Of a stretch of 37,779 bases of DNA, positions 20,636 through 28,392 are shown piece by piece (position 1 is the stretch's first letter; the number at the start of each line of letters is the position of its first letter). The notes beneath the pieces are model-generated. The model searched no databases. It was not told the DNA's origin and was given only the letters and a program-made list of their open reading frames with translations. The position numbers and the translations under genes are program-made. This stretch comes from Gammaproteobacteria bacterium (GTDB taxonomy: Bacteria > Pseudomonadota > Gammaproteobacteria > Pseudomonadales > JAHEGP01): contig JAUXCW010000005.1 of NCBI GenBank assembly GCA_030618705.1, positions 1-37,779 of the forward strand. Direction: 5' to 3'.

Positions 20636-21232
20636 TTAAGAAAGAACCGAGCGTAGCTTTGCAAGCCCTTCTAATGGCGCTCGAATCGGTAATGGGATTT
20701 TGCCCAGAACGTAAAAATCCAGAATCTCCAGATAGCAGCCGAGATCACTTCGGGTATCAAAGTATTTGAATTTGACGCCAAAGAGCCTCCCCAGGCTAAC
20801 GCCCCCTGAAACGACTGTCTGGTACCCTGCGCTATTCAAACGCTGTTCAATTTTTGAAGATTCGTTTTGGTAAATGCCGACATGGTGAAGTACGGCGCTG
20901 CACTCCCTCACTGCATCGGAATAGAAGCTCGTGCCTGCGCCGGGACCGAGGAATTCCAACTGACTATCCTCGCTATAACCGAGTGCGACATCGACTTTGG
21001 CCGTTACCCGTCGACCGTTCTCGGTCCAGTAGGGTGCGGGAGTATTGAACGCCATGAAAGGCCCGGCGCCCAGGGATTCTGCCCTGGCGCACTCGGCCTG
21101 CACATCACGGCAGGCAATACCGTACTGTTGTGCGGGGAGTAATCCAAAGCGGTCTCTAAAATCATCACTTAAAATTTCACCGAAAGCGGGCAGCTTATAA
21201 GCCTGCAGAACCTTTTTATGGTCACTCGTCAT
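20636..21232 (-). CDS. VOC (glyoxalase/bleomycin-resistance fold) family protein
   Basis: A 198-residue VOC protein with an N-terminal extension of about 35 residues. The first module has YGIACRDVQAECARAESLGA and VDVALGYSEDSQLEFLGPG; the second begins VLHHVGIYQNESSKIEQRL, whose HHVG supplies a probable metal-ligand His, and ends with YLEILDF (Glu ligand). Family reactions include lyase, epimerase and ring-cleavage dioxygenase chemistry at a divalent metal. Fourth gene of the operon, 41 bp after the alcohol dehydrogenase. Its middle segment resembles the VOC protein at 26649. Confidence 0.8.
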   Translation of the reverse strand: MTSDHKKVLQAYKLPAFGEILSDDFRDRFGLLPAQQYGIACRDVQAECARAESLGAGPFMAFNTPAPYWTENGRRVTAKVDVALGYSEDSQLEFLGPGAGTSFYSDAVRECSAVLHHVGIYQNESSKIEQRLNSAGYQTVVSGGVSLGRLFGVKFKYFDTRSDLGCYLEILDFYVLGKIPLPIRAPLEGLAKLRSVLS

Positions 21233-21273
21233 TTGTTCGCCCTTGCTTGGTGAAGCTGGAGATTGGCGTCGTG

Positions 21274-22212
21274 TTAAGGTTCGAGGACGACTTTGATCGC
21301 GCCGGACGACTTGCGATCAGCTGCAAGCTCATAGCCACGGGCAGCATCTTCCAGCGGTAGGCGATGGGTGATCAATGTTTTGGCAATGTCCGGATTCCTT
21401 GATAACAGCGCGGCGGCCAAATCACAGTCCCTGCCTACGCCACTGATGGCATACATCATCGCCGTGTAGATGGTAAGCCCTTTCATTGCCGCGGCAGTCA
21501 CGGGAAAGTTCACACCGTCCCAATAGGTGCTCAGCAGGAGCAGGCGTCCGTTGGGCCGACACAGTTCAACCGCCTGGTTGAGGGCGCTGTCGGACCCGGC
21601 GCATTCCACAACGAGGTCATACGTGCCGTCCACCGCCACAGCCCCAAGTTTCTCTCCCGCCGCCACCTGCTGGGGGTGTCGGGCGATCAGGCTGACTTCG
21701 GCACAGGACTCGGCTGCCGCCGCCACGGTGCACAAGCCGATGACGCCTCCGCCAATGACTGCAACGCGCATTTCACCGTTGAGCCCGGCCTTGCGCAGCC
21801 CATGTAAAGCCACTGCCAGTGGCTCGATAAGACAGGCATCTTTTGCTTCGACATTGGCGGGCAGGTAAACCAGGCTGCGCTCGGGAACCACAATCTGCTC
21901 GGTCATGCCGCCATCGACACCCAATCCAAGGACGATTTCAGGAATCCGGTCGCACATATTGTAGTCGCCGGTTTTGCACTGCGGACACTCGCCACAGGCC
22001 AGCAAGGGCTCGATACTCACGGGGGTGCCGTCATCGAGTACGCCGCCGATTTCATGGCCCGGAATGACGGAGATCGGGAAACCCATGCTAAACATGTGCA
22101 GATCTGAACCACAGATTCCGGCGGATGTTACGTGAACCCGCACCCCGTCACCGCTGGGTTCCGGGGCGTCCTGAACTACCACCTTGCCATCGACATAATG
22201 AACTGCGCGCAT
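21274..22212 (-). CDS. Zinc-dependent medium-chain alcohol dehydrogenase
   Basis: A 312-residue MDR dehydrogenase, shorter than the usual 340-350. Catalytic zinc ligands: Cys in AGICGSDLHMF and His-Glu in IPGHEIGGV. The structural zinc loop CGECPQCKTGDYNMC has four Cys. The NAD(P) loop is VIGGGVIGLCTVAAA. It oxidises a secondary alcohol or polyol, or reduces the matching carbonyl. Third gene of the glycyl-radical operon, 44 bp after the activase; a likely job is to oxidise an alcohol feeding the radical enzyme or reduce an aldehyde it makes, as companion dehydrogenases do in other glycyl-radical loci. The pairing is inferred. Confidence 0.88.
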   Translation of the reverse strand: MRAVHYVDGKVVVQDAPEPSGDGVRVHVTSAGICGSDLHMFSMGFPISVIPGHEIGGVLDDGTPVSIEPLLACGECPQCKTGDYNMCDRIPEIVLGLGVDGGMTEQIVVPERSLVYLPANVEAKDACLIEPLAVALHGLRKAGLNGEMRVAVIGGGVIGLCTVAAAAESCAEVSLIARHPQQVAAGEKLGAVAVDGTYDLVVECAGSDSALNQAVELCRPNGRLLLLSTYWDGVNFPVTAAAMKGLTIYTAMMYAISGVGRDCDLAAALLSRNPDIAKTLITHRLPLEDAARGYELAADRKSSGAIKVVLEP

Positions 22213-22256
22213 AGTGCCTCTTTGTATAAATCAGTGTGATTGCTGTGAGTCTGGCA

Positions 22257-23279
22257 TCAAGCCTGGGCGCTTATCTCTGTCAGGCCGAAGCGGCCTACCA
22301 GTTGTCGCAAGCGCGCCAGGTCTTCAGCCGATTGCGGAGCTAACTCGGCCAGCGGGTATTCCATTCCATATTGCGGATACTTGGATACACCAAACGTATG
22401 GTAGGGCATAAGTTCTATCTGTTTATAACCTTGCTCGGCAACGAAGCGGGCCGATTCCAGAATGTTTTCCGTCGAATCATTACAACCGGGAATCAAGGGC
22501 AGGCGAATGACCACATCTTTTGGATCCATGACGGCGAGCAGCCGTGACAGATTGGACAGAATAAGTGTATTACTCTGGCCGGTCAATTTTCGGTGCTGCG
22601 CATCATCCCGGTGCTTTAGGTCTACATACAACTGATCCAGGTGGTGCAGCAAGGGTTCGAAGTCATCCCAGGGCAGGTAGGCACCGGTTTCCAGCGCCGT
22701 GTGGATCCCGGCATCCTGGGCCTCTTCCAGCAAGGCCCGGCTAAACTGGTGTTGCATTAGCGGGTCACCACCACCGAGGGTCATGCCGCCACCGGAGCGG
22801 CGGTAAAAGGGGCGGTCCTTCTCCACCTCATCCATCACCTGGGCCACGGACATCTGCTTGCCGACTATTTTTAACGCATCCTCCAGGCAGGGTTCCACAC
22901 ACTCGCCACAAGCTGTACAGCGCTCGCGGTCAATAATAGGAATACCCTCTACATTCAGCGTAATCGCGTCCTCTGGGCATGCTGCAACGCAGGGCGCATC
23001 GCAGCCGTCATCGCCTTTACAGGCCGAGCGAATAAAACCGAGTTCCGGGCCCGCTTTCTGTGATTCCGGGTTGGAACACCAGAGGCAGGCCAGGGGGCAA
23101 CCCTTGAGGAAAACCAGGGTCCTGATGCCCTCGCCATCGTGGATAGAATAGCGCTGGATATTAAACACCCGACCAGTCAGTGCCCTGTTCCTGGTGTGGC
23201 GATTGACACCCTGGCGATTGGCATTCTGATTGAGCACAACTTGATCCTGACTGGGCACAGCATTACCCCTTTCGGTCAA
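22257..23279 (-). CDS. Glycyl-radical enzyme activating protein (radical SAM)
   Basis: A radical-SAM activase that puts the radical on the backbone Gly of its partner enzyme. The SAM-cluster motif CPLACLWC is at Cys61, Cys65 and Cys68 (CxxxCxxC). It is followed by a ferredoxin-like insert with two 4Fe-4S sets: Cys87, 93, 97, 101 and CTACGECVEPC (Cys121, 124, 127, 131). This insert is typical of activases for non-PFL glycyl-radical enzymes. GGGMTLGGGDPLMQ is the SAM-binding GGE-like strand, with Asp for Glu. The listed start is a TTG overlapping the previous stop (TTGA); a GTG at 23258 with AAAGGGG ahead is an equally good or better start and gives 333 residues. Confidence 0.93.
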   Translation of the reverse strand: MTERGNAVPSQDQVVLNQNANRQGVNRHTRNRALTGRVFNIQRYSIHDGEGIRTLVFLKGCPLACLWCSNPESQKAGPELGFIRSACKGDDGCDAPCVAACPEDAITLNVEGIPIIDRERCTACGECVEPCLEDALKIVGKQMSVAQVMDEVEKDRPFYRRSGGGMTLGGGDPLMQHQFSRALLEEAQDAGIHTALETGAYLPWDDFEPLLHHLDQLYVDLKHRDDAQHRKLTGQSNTLILSNLSRLLAVMDPKDVVIRLPLIPGCNDSTENILESARFVAEQGYKQIELMPYHTFGVSKYPQYGMEYPLAELAPQSAEDLARLRQLVGRFGLTEISAQA

Positions 23280-25726
23280 AACGAGTGTTCTGTTCTGGCA
23301 ATAATATCTATCTGTGTCGCCCTATCCAGTTCGACGAAGAAGGCGCTGTAGCCGACGACTCGCACCACCAGGTTCCTGTGCTCCTCGGGGTGCTCCAGGG
23401 CGTCTTTCAAGGTTTCGGCATCGACGATATTAAACTGCATCTCCCAACCGCCAAGGTCAAAATAGGTTCTCACCAGGTTGGCCCAGTTTCGAAGGCCGGC
23501 TTTGGTGTTCATCGACGCCGGGTGCATCTTCATGTTGTAGATCGTTCCCTGCACCAGGTTCACATGCGCCAGGCTGGATACCGACTTGGCCGAGGCCGTG
23601 GGGCCACTTACATCGGCACCCTGGGTCGGTGAGACACTGTCTGACAAGGGCGTGCCGGCCTTGCGCCCATCCGGGGTCGCGCCACAGAGCATACCGTAGC
23701 CCACATGAGCCGTTACCGGGGAGACTGTCGTGCCATAGATCGCCCCGAACTCGGTTTTATACTGGCGCAGTTCCTTGACGATGATATCGAGACACTCCCG
23801 GGCAATAAGGTCCACCTCGGGCACATCGTTACCGTACTTCGGCACCCGCTTGCACAGGCTCTGGATCTCGGGGCCGGTGGGAGCCGTGGTTTCATCCTCG
23901 AAGTTGGTGTCCAGCGCGTGCACGAGCTGCGATATGGTCAGCACTTTATCATCGAAGACCAGTTTTTTTAGCGCCATCATGGAATCACCCAGCGTGGCAA
24001 TTCCGATGTAACAAGCATTCAGGGTTGCGTTGCCGTACATGGCGCCACCCTCATAGTGCCCCTTGCCTCGACCGATACAATCCCGGGTAATTGAGGAAAT
24101 ATAAGGGCTGGGACGATAGGTGTTATGTCCTTCAACCAGCGGCAGGGCCTGGGTAAAAGCGAAGCGGGCAAACTGTTTAGCCTGCACCTTGTAAGCCGCC
24201 CATACATCGTCAAAGTTCTGCCATTGCAGCATATCGCCGCCGTCGTCCAGTGGCTGTCCGTTCCAGATATTGGTGTTGGCCAGCATCAGCTCGAACATGC
24301 GGGGACCACTTACGCCCTGATAAGCCAGACCCTCGGTGCCCCGACCGGCGAAGGCGATTTCCGAACAACCGATAATGCTGTAATCATTGGCGTCTTCAGC
24401 GGTCATATTCGGTACATTGGCCAACTGACTGGGGATAATCACCTCGTCGTTAAACATCGCCGGGTGACCACCGCCGTGGCTTTTTACCGCCTCGCCACAC
24501 CTGATCAGGAATTTCTCCGAGGTCCGGTTGTGCACCCGCGCCGATACCGTGGGCTCAGCGACATGCATACGTGAAGAGACTTCCAGAAACAGGAAGGAAA
24601 GCTCGTTAGTCGCGTCCAGGCCGTCGGGTGTCTTACCGCCGATGGGCATTTGAATCCAGAACGGGTAACCGGAGAAATTGGAACAAACATACTCGGGGAC
24701 CACGCGATTGGACTCGGAAAACTTGAGCCACATACATTCCATCAGCTCCACCGCCTCGTCAACGGTGAGTTTGCCTTCCTCGATATCCTGGCGGTAGTAC
24801 GGCAGCAGGCACTGATCCAGTCGCCCGGTGCCGATGGAAACGCCGTTGGTTTCTATCTGCACCGAGGCCATCACCATGGTCGCGACCTGTACCGCATCAC
24901 GGAAATCCCGGGCGGGATTGGCCGGCACCCACTCGCAGATCTCGGCGATTTTTTCCAGTTCGGCTTTTCTTTGTGGATCCTGCTCTGCGGCTGCCTGCTC
25001 ACGAGCCAGGTCGGCAAAACGCCCGGCCCACTTTATTACCGCCTTATCGCAAATGATAGCGGCTTGCAAAAACTGATGCTTCGTGCGGTCTTCGGCCCGG
25101 GTCAGGTCCAAACGACTGATATGTTCTTCGGCGCGTTCAATAAAACCGTTGAGACCAATTTCGATAACATCCTGGATATTCGGCGCCAGATGCCCGATAC
25201 CTCCTTCCATCGCCATGTCCACCAGGGTAAAGGCGGTGACCATTGAAAATTCTTTAATGACCTCAGGAGTAATCCCGTTAATCAGGGATTTGAGATTGCG
25301 ATCCTTCCAGTAGCTCATGCAGCCCACGATCGCCAATTTGTCTTCAGCAGCGATGTTCCAGGGGTCAGTGGGACGGGAGGATATGGTATCCAGCTCCGGC
25401 TCAATCCAGGAGCAATCGTACTCCGGGAACAGAAACGCCCCGCGGGGTCGCGAGGCGATATTGGCGACAATTAACTCCCCCGGTTGAATCCATATCGGCA
25501 TCTCGCTCAGGACTTTTTCAAAAGCCAGGGCCTGGCGCATCACCGGTGGCAGGGATTCCGTGCTTTTAAAGGATTCGGTGACAAGCAGGCTGCGCTCGGA
25601 GCAAATGGTGTGGGAATGACTCATATAGAGTTCGCGCAGCTTTTCCATTCGCTCGGTGCTGGGTCCGCCACTCATATCCCGATCTTCGACCGCCAGTTCT
25701 TCGTTTACCTCGACCTCATGCAGCAT
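23276..25726 (-). CDS. Glycyl radical enzyme (PFL2/glycerol-dehydratase-like family), substrate unknown
   Basis: An 816-residue glycyl radical enzyme. The C-terminal radical loop VVRVVGYSAFFVEL carries the radical Gly792 and the catalytic thiyl loop IIGCSEIAF carries Cys454. Glu456 two residues on is the general base/acid seen in dehydratases, lyases and arylacetate decarboxylases; pyruvate formate-lyase instead has a Cys-Cys pair, so formate-lyase activity is unlikely. The N-terminal PFL domain begins near residue 24 (ERMEKLRELYM) after an acidic 20-residue leader. Start ATG at 25726 has GGAG 6 bp upstream. The enzyme needs anoxia once activated. It heads the operon and translates directly into its activase. 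Substrate class could not be assigned by eye. Confidence 0.95.
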   Translation of the reverse strand: MLHEVEVNEELAVEDRDMSGGPSTERMEKLRELYMSHSHTICSERSLLVTESFKSTESLPPVMRQALAFEKVLSEMPIWIQPGELIVANIASRPRGAFLFPEYDCSWIEPELDTISSRPTDPWNIAAEDKLAIVGCMSYWKDRNLKSLINGITPEVIKEFSMVTAFTLVDMAMEGGIGHLAPNIQDVIEIGLNGFIERAEEHISRLDLTRAEDRTKHQFLQAAIICDKAVIKWAGRFADLAREQAAAEQDPQRKAELEKIAEICEWVPANPARDFRDAVQVATMVMASVQIETNGVSIGTGRLDQCLLPYYRQDIEEGKLTVDEAVELMECMWLKFSESNRVVPEYVCSNFSGYPFWIQMPIGGKTPDGLDATNELSFLFLEVSSRMHVAEPTVSARVHNRTSEKFLIRCGEAVKSHGGGHPAMFNDEVIIPSQLANVPNMTAEDANDYSIIGCSEIAFAGRGTEGLAYQGVSGPRMFELMLANTNIWNGQPLDDGGDMLQWQNFDDVWAAYKVQAKQFARFAFTQALPLVEGHNTYRPSPYISSITRDCIGRGKGHYEGGAMYGNATLNACYIGIATLGDSMMALKKLVFDDKVLTISQLVHALDTNFEDETTAPTGPEIQSLCKRVPKYGNDVPEVDLIARECLDIIVKELRQYKTEFGAIYGTTVSPVTAHVGYGMLCGATPDGRKAGTPLSDSVSPTQGADVSGPTASAKSVSSLAHVNLVQGTIYNMKMHPASMNTKAGLRNWANLVRTYFDLGGWEMQFNIVDAETLKDALEHPEEHRNLVVRVVGYSAFFVELDRATQIDIIARTEHSF

Positions 25727-25798
25727 TTTGGACTCCGGATTTTATCTCACGCCATTGAAAAGTCAGATGATAAAGCACCCTATCACTTGCGGCAGTAA

Positions 25799-25826
25799 AT
25801 GTCACGTTTAATATAATATGTGACAT
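25799..25826. promoter_or_regulatory. Perfect inverted repeat, probable TetR operator
   Basis: ATGTCAC (25799-25805) and GTGACAT (25820-25826) are perfect inverted arms spaced by 14 AT-rich bases, between the divergent glycyl-radical operon and tetR gene. The spacer contains TATAAT (25812-25817), a perfect -10 hexamer on the plus strand, and TATTAT on the minus strand. A dimeric regulator bound here would block both promoters. Confidence 0.65.
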
Positions 25827-25842
25827 CTATAGCACGTAATTA

Positions 25843-25856
25843 TTGATCTGTGTCAT
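25843..25856. promoter_or_regulatory. Possible FNR-like site (weak)
   Basis: TTGAT-CTGT-GTCAT has one perfect FNR half-site and a partial second one (consensus TTGAT-N4-ATCAA), upstream of the glycyl-radical promoter region. An oxygen-responsive input would make sense for this enzyme, but the match is weak. Confidence 0.25.
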
Positions 25857-25886
25857 ACTGTGCGAACAGTTTTGCCGGGCGGCATT

Positions 25887-25932
25887 CAGGAGCTGGTGCT
25901 TTGAGTGTCCAGGAGTTGGTGCTTTGAGTGTC
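25887..25932 (+). repeat. 23-bp tandem duplication in the tetR leader
   Basis: Two adjacent 23-bp copies (25887-25909 and 25910-25932), differing at one base (C/T), lie between the operator and the tetR start. Each contains CTTTGAGTGTC. There are no spacers and only two copies, so this is not a CRISPR. Confidence 0.8.
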
Positions 25933-26005
25933 GGTGTACCGAAGCGGCCCGGGGCTGTTTTAACTGCAAGGCACCGTTTTGCAAGCCGAGAGGTGAGATT
26001 CTTTT

Positions 26006-26617
26006 ATGTCAGATGCTGCCGCCAATGGCAATACCCTGCGCTGGGGACTCGATGCCACTATCGAATCGCTATCCGCCAGGGAACGCCTGCTCAATGCCGC
26101 CAGAGCGTGCTATGAGCACAAGGGCATTGCCAAAACCACCATGGAGGATATCGCCCGGGAGGCCGGGGTTACCCGCCGCACGGTGTATCGACATTTCGGC
26201 AGCCACTCGGAGGTATTGAGTGGCGTCGTCCAGCGCGAGGCCAACCGTTTTTGGGCCGAGTTGCAGCAGCATCTGCCGCCCGTTGAAAGTTTTCAGGCGT
26301 TTATCCTGGAGGCCCTGATCTATACCCTGAAGCACGCGCCGCAAACACCGACCCACAGCTTTCTGTTCAACCAGAATATACTTCCGCTTGTCAACGAGAT
26401 GTATCTCAATTCCAGGGGCTTTATCGAGCAGCGAGTGGAAATTCTGCGGCCGGTTTATGAACGGTTCAATCCGGGCGGGGAGCTGGATCTGGTGATGGTC
26501 ACCGAGTGGCTCGACCGGATCATGGTGTCCTACCTGGCCACCCCCAGCCCCTTCTTTCGATCGGAGGATGAACTACGAAAGCTGTTTCGCACGATGCTGT
26601 TACCGGTATTTTCATGA
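26006..26617 (+). CDS. TetR/AcrR family transcriptional regulator
   Basis: A 203-residue one-component regulator. The N-terminal DNA-binding domain has RERLLNAARACYEHKGIAK, then MEDIAREAGVTRRTVYRHF (helix-turn-helix about residues 50-70); the C-terminal ligand domain is divergent. Start at 26006 follows GAGGTGAG at about 25990-25997. It is divergent from the glycyl-radical operon with the palindromic site in between, so autoregulation and repression of the operon, relieved by a pathway ligand, is the likely arrangement. Followed after 31 bp by a VOC gene in the same direction. Confidence 0.9.
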   Translation: MSDAAANGNTLRWGLDATIESLSARERLLNAARACYEHKGIAKTTMEDIAREAGVTRRTVYRHFGSHSEVLSGVVQREANRFWAELQQHLPPVESFQAFILEALIYTLKHAPQTPTHSFLFNQNILPLVNEMYLNSRGFIEQRVEILRPVYERFNPGGELDLVMVTEWLDRIMVSYLATPSPFFRSEDELRKLFRTMLLPVFS

Positions 26618-26648
26618 GTTGAAAAATTAACCTGAACAAGAGGCAATT

Positions 26649-27182
26649 ATGTTTGCAGATAAATTATTTGGCCCGATAAAACAGTGGGGCTACCTGGTAA
26701 AAGATCTCGACGAGGCGATGGATTGCTGGGTTAATCAGCTCGGCGTCGGCCCTTTCTGGGGTTACCGCAATGTGCCGGTAACCGCTTACTTTCAGGGGCA
26801 GGAAACCAGCGTCGTGATGGATGTGGCGCTGGCCTACCAAAACGGGGTGCAGATCGAGTTAATCCACCAGACCAATGATGTTCTCTCGCCCTATAGCGAT
26901 TTTTATGGTACGGACAAAAAGCAGTTTTTACACCAGGTGGCCTACCATGCCGCGGATATCGATGCGGCTGTCGCCAGGGCGAAATCAGTCGGTATGGAGG
27001 AGGTCGGCTCGATCAAGACCATGATGGAGACCCGCTATGTCTACATGGCCTCGCCGCAGATGGACGGCCTGGTCATCGAATTGATGGAAGTGGATGAGGG
27101 CATCGTTGCCGACTTCGATCGCTGCGCTAAAGAAGCGGAGCAGTGGGACGGCAGCGAGCCCTATCGATTGGTCACCCTGTAG
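26649..27182 (+). CDS. VOC family protein
   Basis: A 177-residue protein with two beta-alpha-beta-beta-beta modules. Module 1: GYLVKDLDEAMDCWVNQLG and VVMDVALAYQNGVQIELI; module 2: FLHQVAYHAADIDAAVARAK and VIELMEVD. Glu in QIELI, His in HQVAYH and Glu in VIEL can bind metal, but the usual first-strand His (as in DHVGI) is replaced in KQWGYLV, so metal binding may be altered. Fold relatives include methylmalonyl-CoA epimerase. AGAGG precedes the ATG. Cotranscribed with tetR and similar in layout to the operon VOC protein at 20636. Confidence 0.83.
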   Translation: MFADKLFGPIKQWGYLVKDLDEAMDCWVNQLGVGPFWGYRNVPVTAYFQGQETSVVMDVALAYQNGVQIELIHQTNDVLSPYSDFYGTDKKQFLHQVAYHAADIDAAVARAKSVGMEEVGSIKTMMETRYVYMASPQMDGLVIELMEVDEGIVADFDRCAKEAEQWDGSEPYRLVTL

Positions 27183-27189
27183 TTCCTCC

Positions 27190-28392
27190 TCATTCATTCA
27201 ACGGGCAGCGAATACCCCCCGGTGCCTCGATCAGCGAGGCGCAGAGATTGCAGTGAGTGCAGCCGTTTTTGTAGTTGCCATCGGCCATGGCGTTTATGAC
27301 GTAGTTAGGGTCCTTGATCAGCGGTCGGCCCAGTTGCACAAAGTCGAAGCCCTCTTTCATTACGGTTTCCAGGCTTTCCAACTCGGTGCAGCCGCCGATA
27401 TAAACCATCTGGCAGTCGACCCGGTCGCGGATCTTTTTGGCGTCCTCCAGGAAGTACAGTTCGTAGTAGGGGTAGTCCTTGAACATCTTGCTGCCGATCA
27501 GTTTGAGGCCGAGTTTGGCAATCGGATTGGTCTGCTGCTCGATAAGGCCCACTGCCAGGCTGTCGCCGCGGAAGTAGACCATGGGATTGAATGGGCTGGT
27601 GCCGCCGGAGCAAATCAGCGCGTCTATGCCGCCACTATCAAACATGGCGGCGATCTCGATGGCTTCCTCCAGGTGGATGCCGTCGCCCACGCCATCGGTC
27701 ATATTCATCTTGCCCATAATGGGGAACCCGTCGCCCACGGCGGTTTTAACGGCCTCCAATACGCGCAGCGGCAATCGCATGCGGTTTTCCAGGCTGCCGC
27801 CGTACTCATCGGTGCGTTTGTTGGTGCGGGGGCTGATAAACTGGCTAAGCCCGTAGCCGTGGCCGAAGTGAATTTCGGCGGCGTCAAAGCCGACGTCCTT
27901 CATTAACAGCGCGGCGTCGCGATAGGTTTGTACCAGGTAGTCGATGTCCTTGATCGTCATGGCGCCGGCAAAGGGGGCGCCCGAGGCCGCGCCCAGCATA
28001 TTGAACGCCTTGCTCGGCCCCAGTGGTCGCTTGAGGCGTTGCATTTTGCGAATCTTCGAGAAGTTGCCGCAGTGGGTCATCTGGCCCGATACCGTGACAT
28101 CCGGACTCACGGTTTTGAGTTCTCGAATCATGCTCGTCAGTTGCGGACGCACACCTTCATGTAACCACATCATCTGGTCGTTGATGCGTCCATCGGCCTC
28201 GGTGGTGCAGTAGCCGATCGTGGTCATGGCGACACCCCCGGCGACGACCTCCTTGTGGAAAGTCTGCAATAGTTCGCCGGGAACGCCATCGGGGGTTTTC
28301 CCCTCATAGGTGGCAGCCTTGATGATACGGTTTTTCAACTGCAGATTGCCCAGCTTTGCCGGGGTGAAGGCTTTATCCAGATACTCGCTCAT
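27190..28392 (-). CDS. NADH:flavin oxidoreductase (old yellow enzyme family)
   Basis: A 400-residue FMN-binding TIM barrel. The start has KLGNLQLKNRIIKAATYEG, then GAMTIKDIDYLVQTYRDAALLM, and the catalytic/substrate region DAAEIHFGHGYGLSQFISP followed by NKRTDEYGGSLENRMRL, all standard for this family. The extreme C-terminus CTHCNLC, then IRC, supplies four Cys in the spacing of the 4Fe-4S site of 2,4-dienoyl-CoA reductase relatives, and the protein stops just after it, lacking the second FAD/NAD half of those enzymes. It reduces activated C=C bonds. Convergent with the VOC gene, 7 bp apart. Confidence 0.9.
   Translation of the reverse strand: MSEYLDKAFTPAKLGNLQLKNRIIKAATYEGKTPDGVPGELLQTFHKEVVAGGVAMTTIGYCTTEADGRINDQMMWLHEGVRPQLTSMIRELKTVSPDVTVSGQMTHCGNFSKIRKMQRLKRPLGPSKAFNMLGAASGAPFAGAMTIKDIDYLVQTYRDAALLMKDVGFDAAEIHFGHGYGLSQFISPRTNKRTDEYGGSLENRMRLPLRVLEAVKTAVGDGFPIMGKMNMTDGVGDGIHLEEAIEIAAMFDSGGIDALICSGGTSPFNPMVYFRGDSLAVGLIEQQTNPIAKLGLKLIGSKMFKDYPYYELYFLEDAKKIRDRVDCQMVYIGGCTELESLETVMKEGFDFVQLGRPLIKDPNYVINAMADGNYKNGCTHCNLCASLIEAPGGIRCPLNE

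Noticed and set aside
25887-25932. Possible CRISPR repeat
   Set aside because: Two copies directly adjacent with no spacers and no cas genes.
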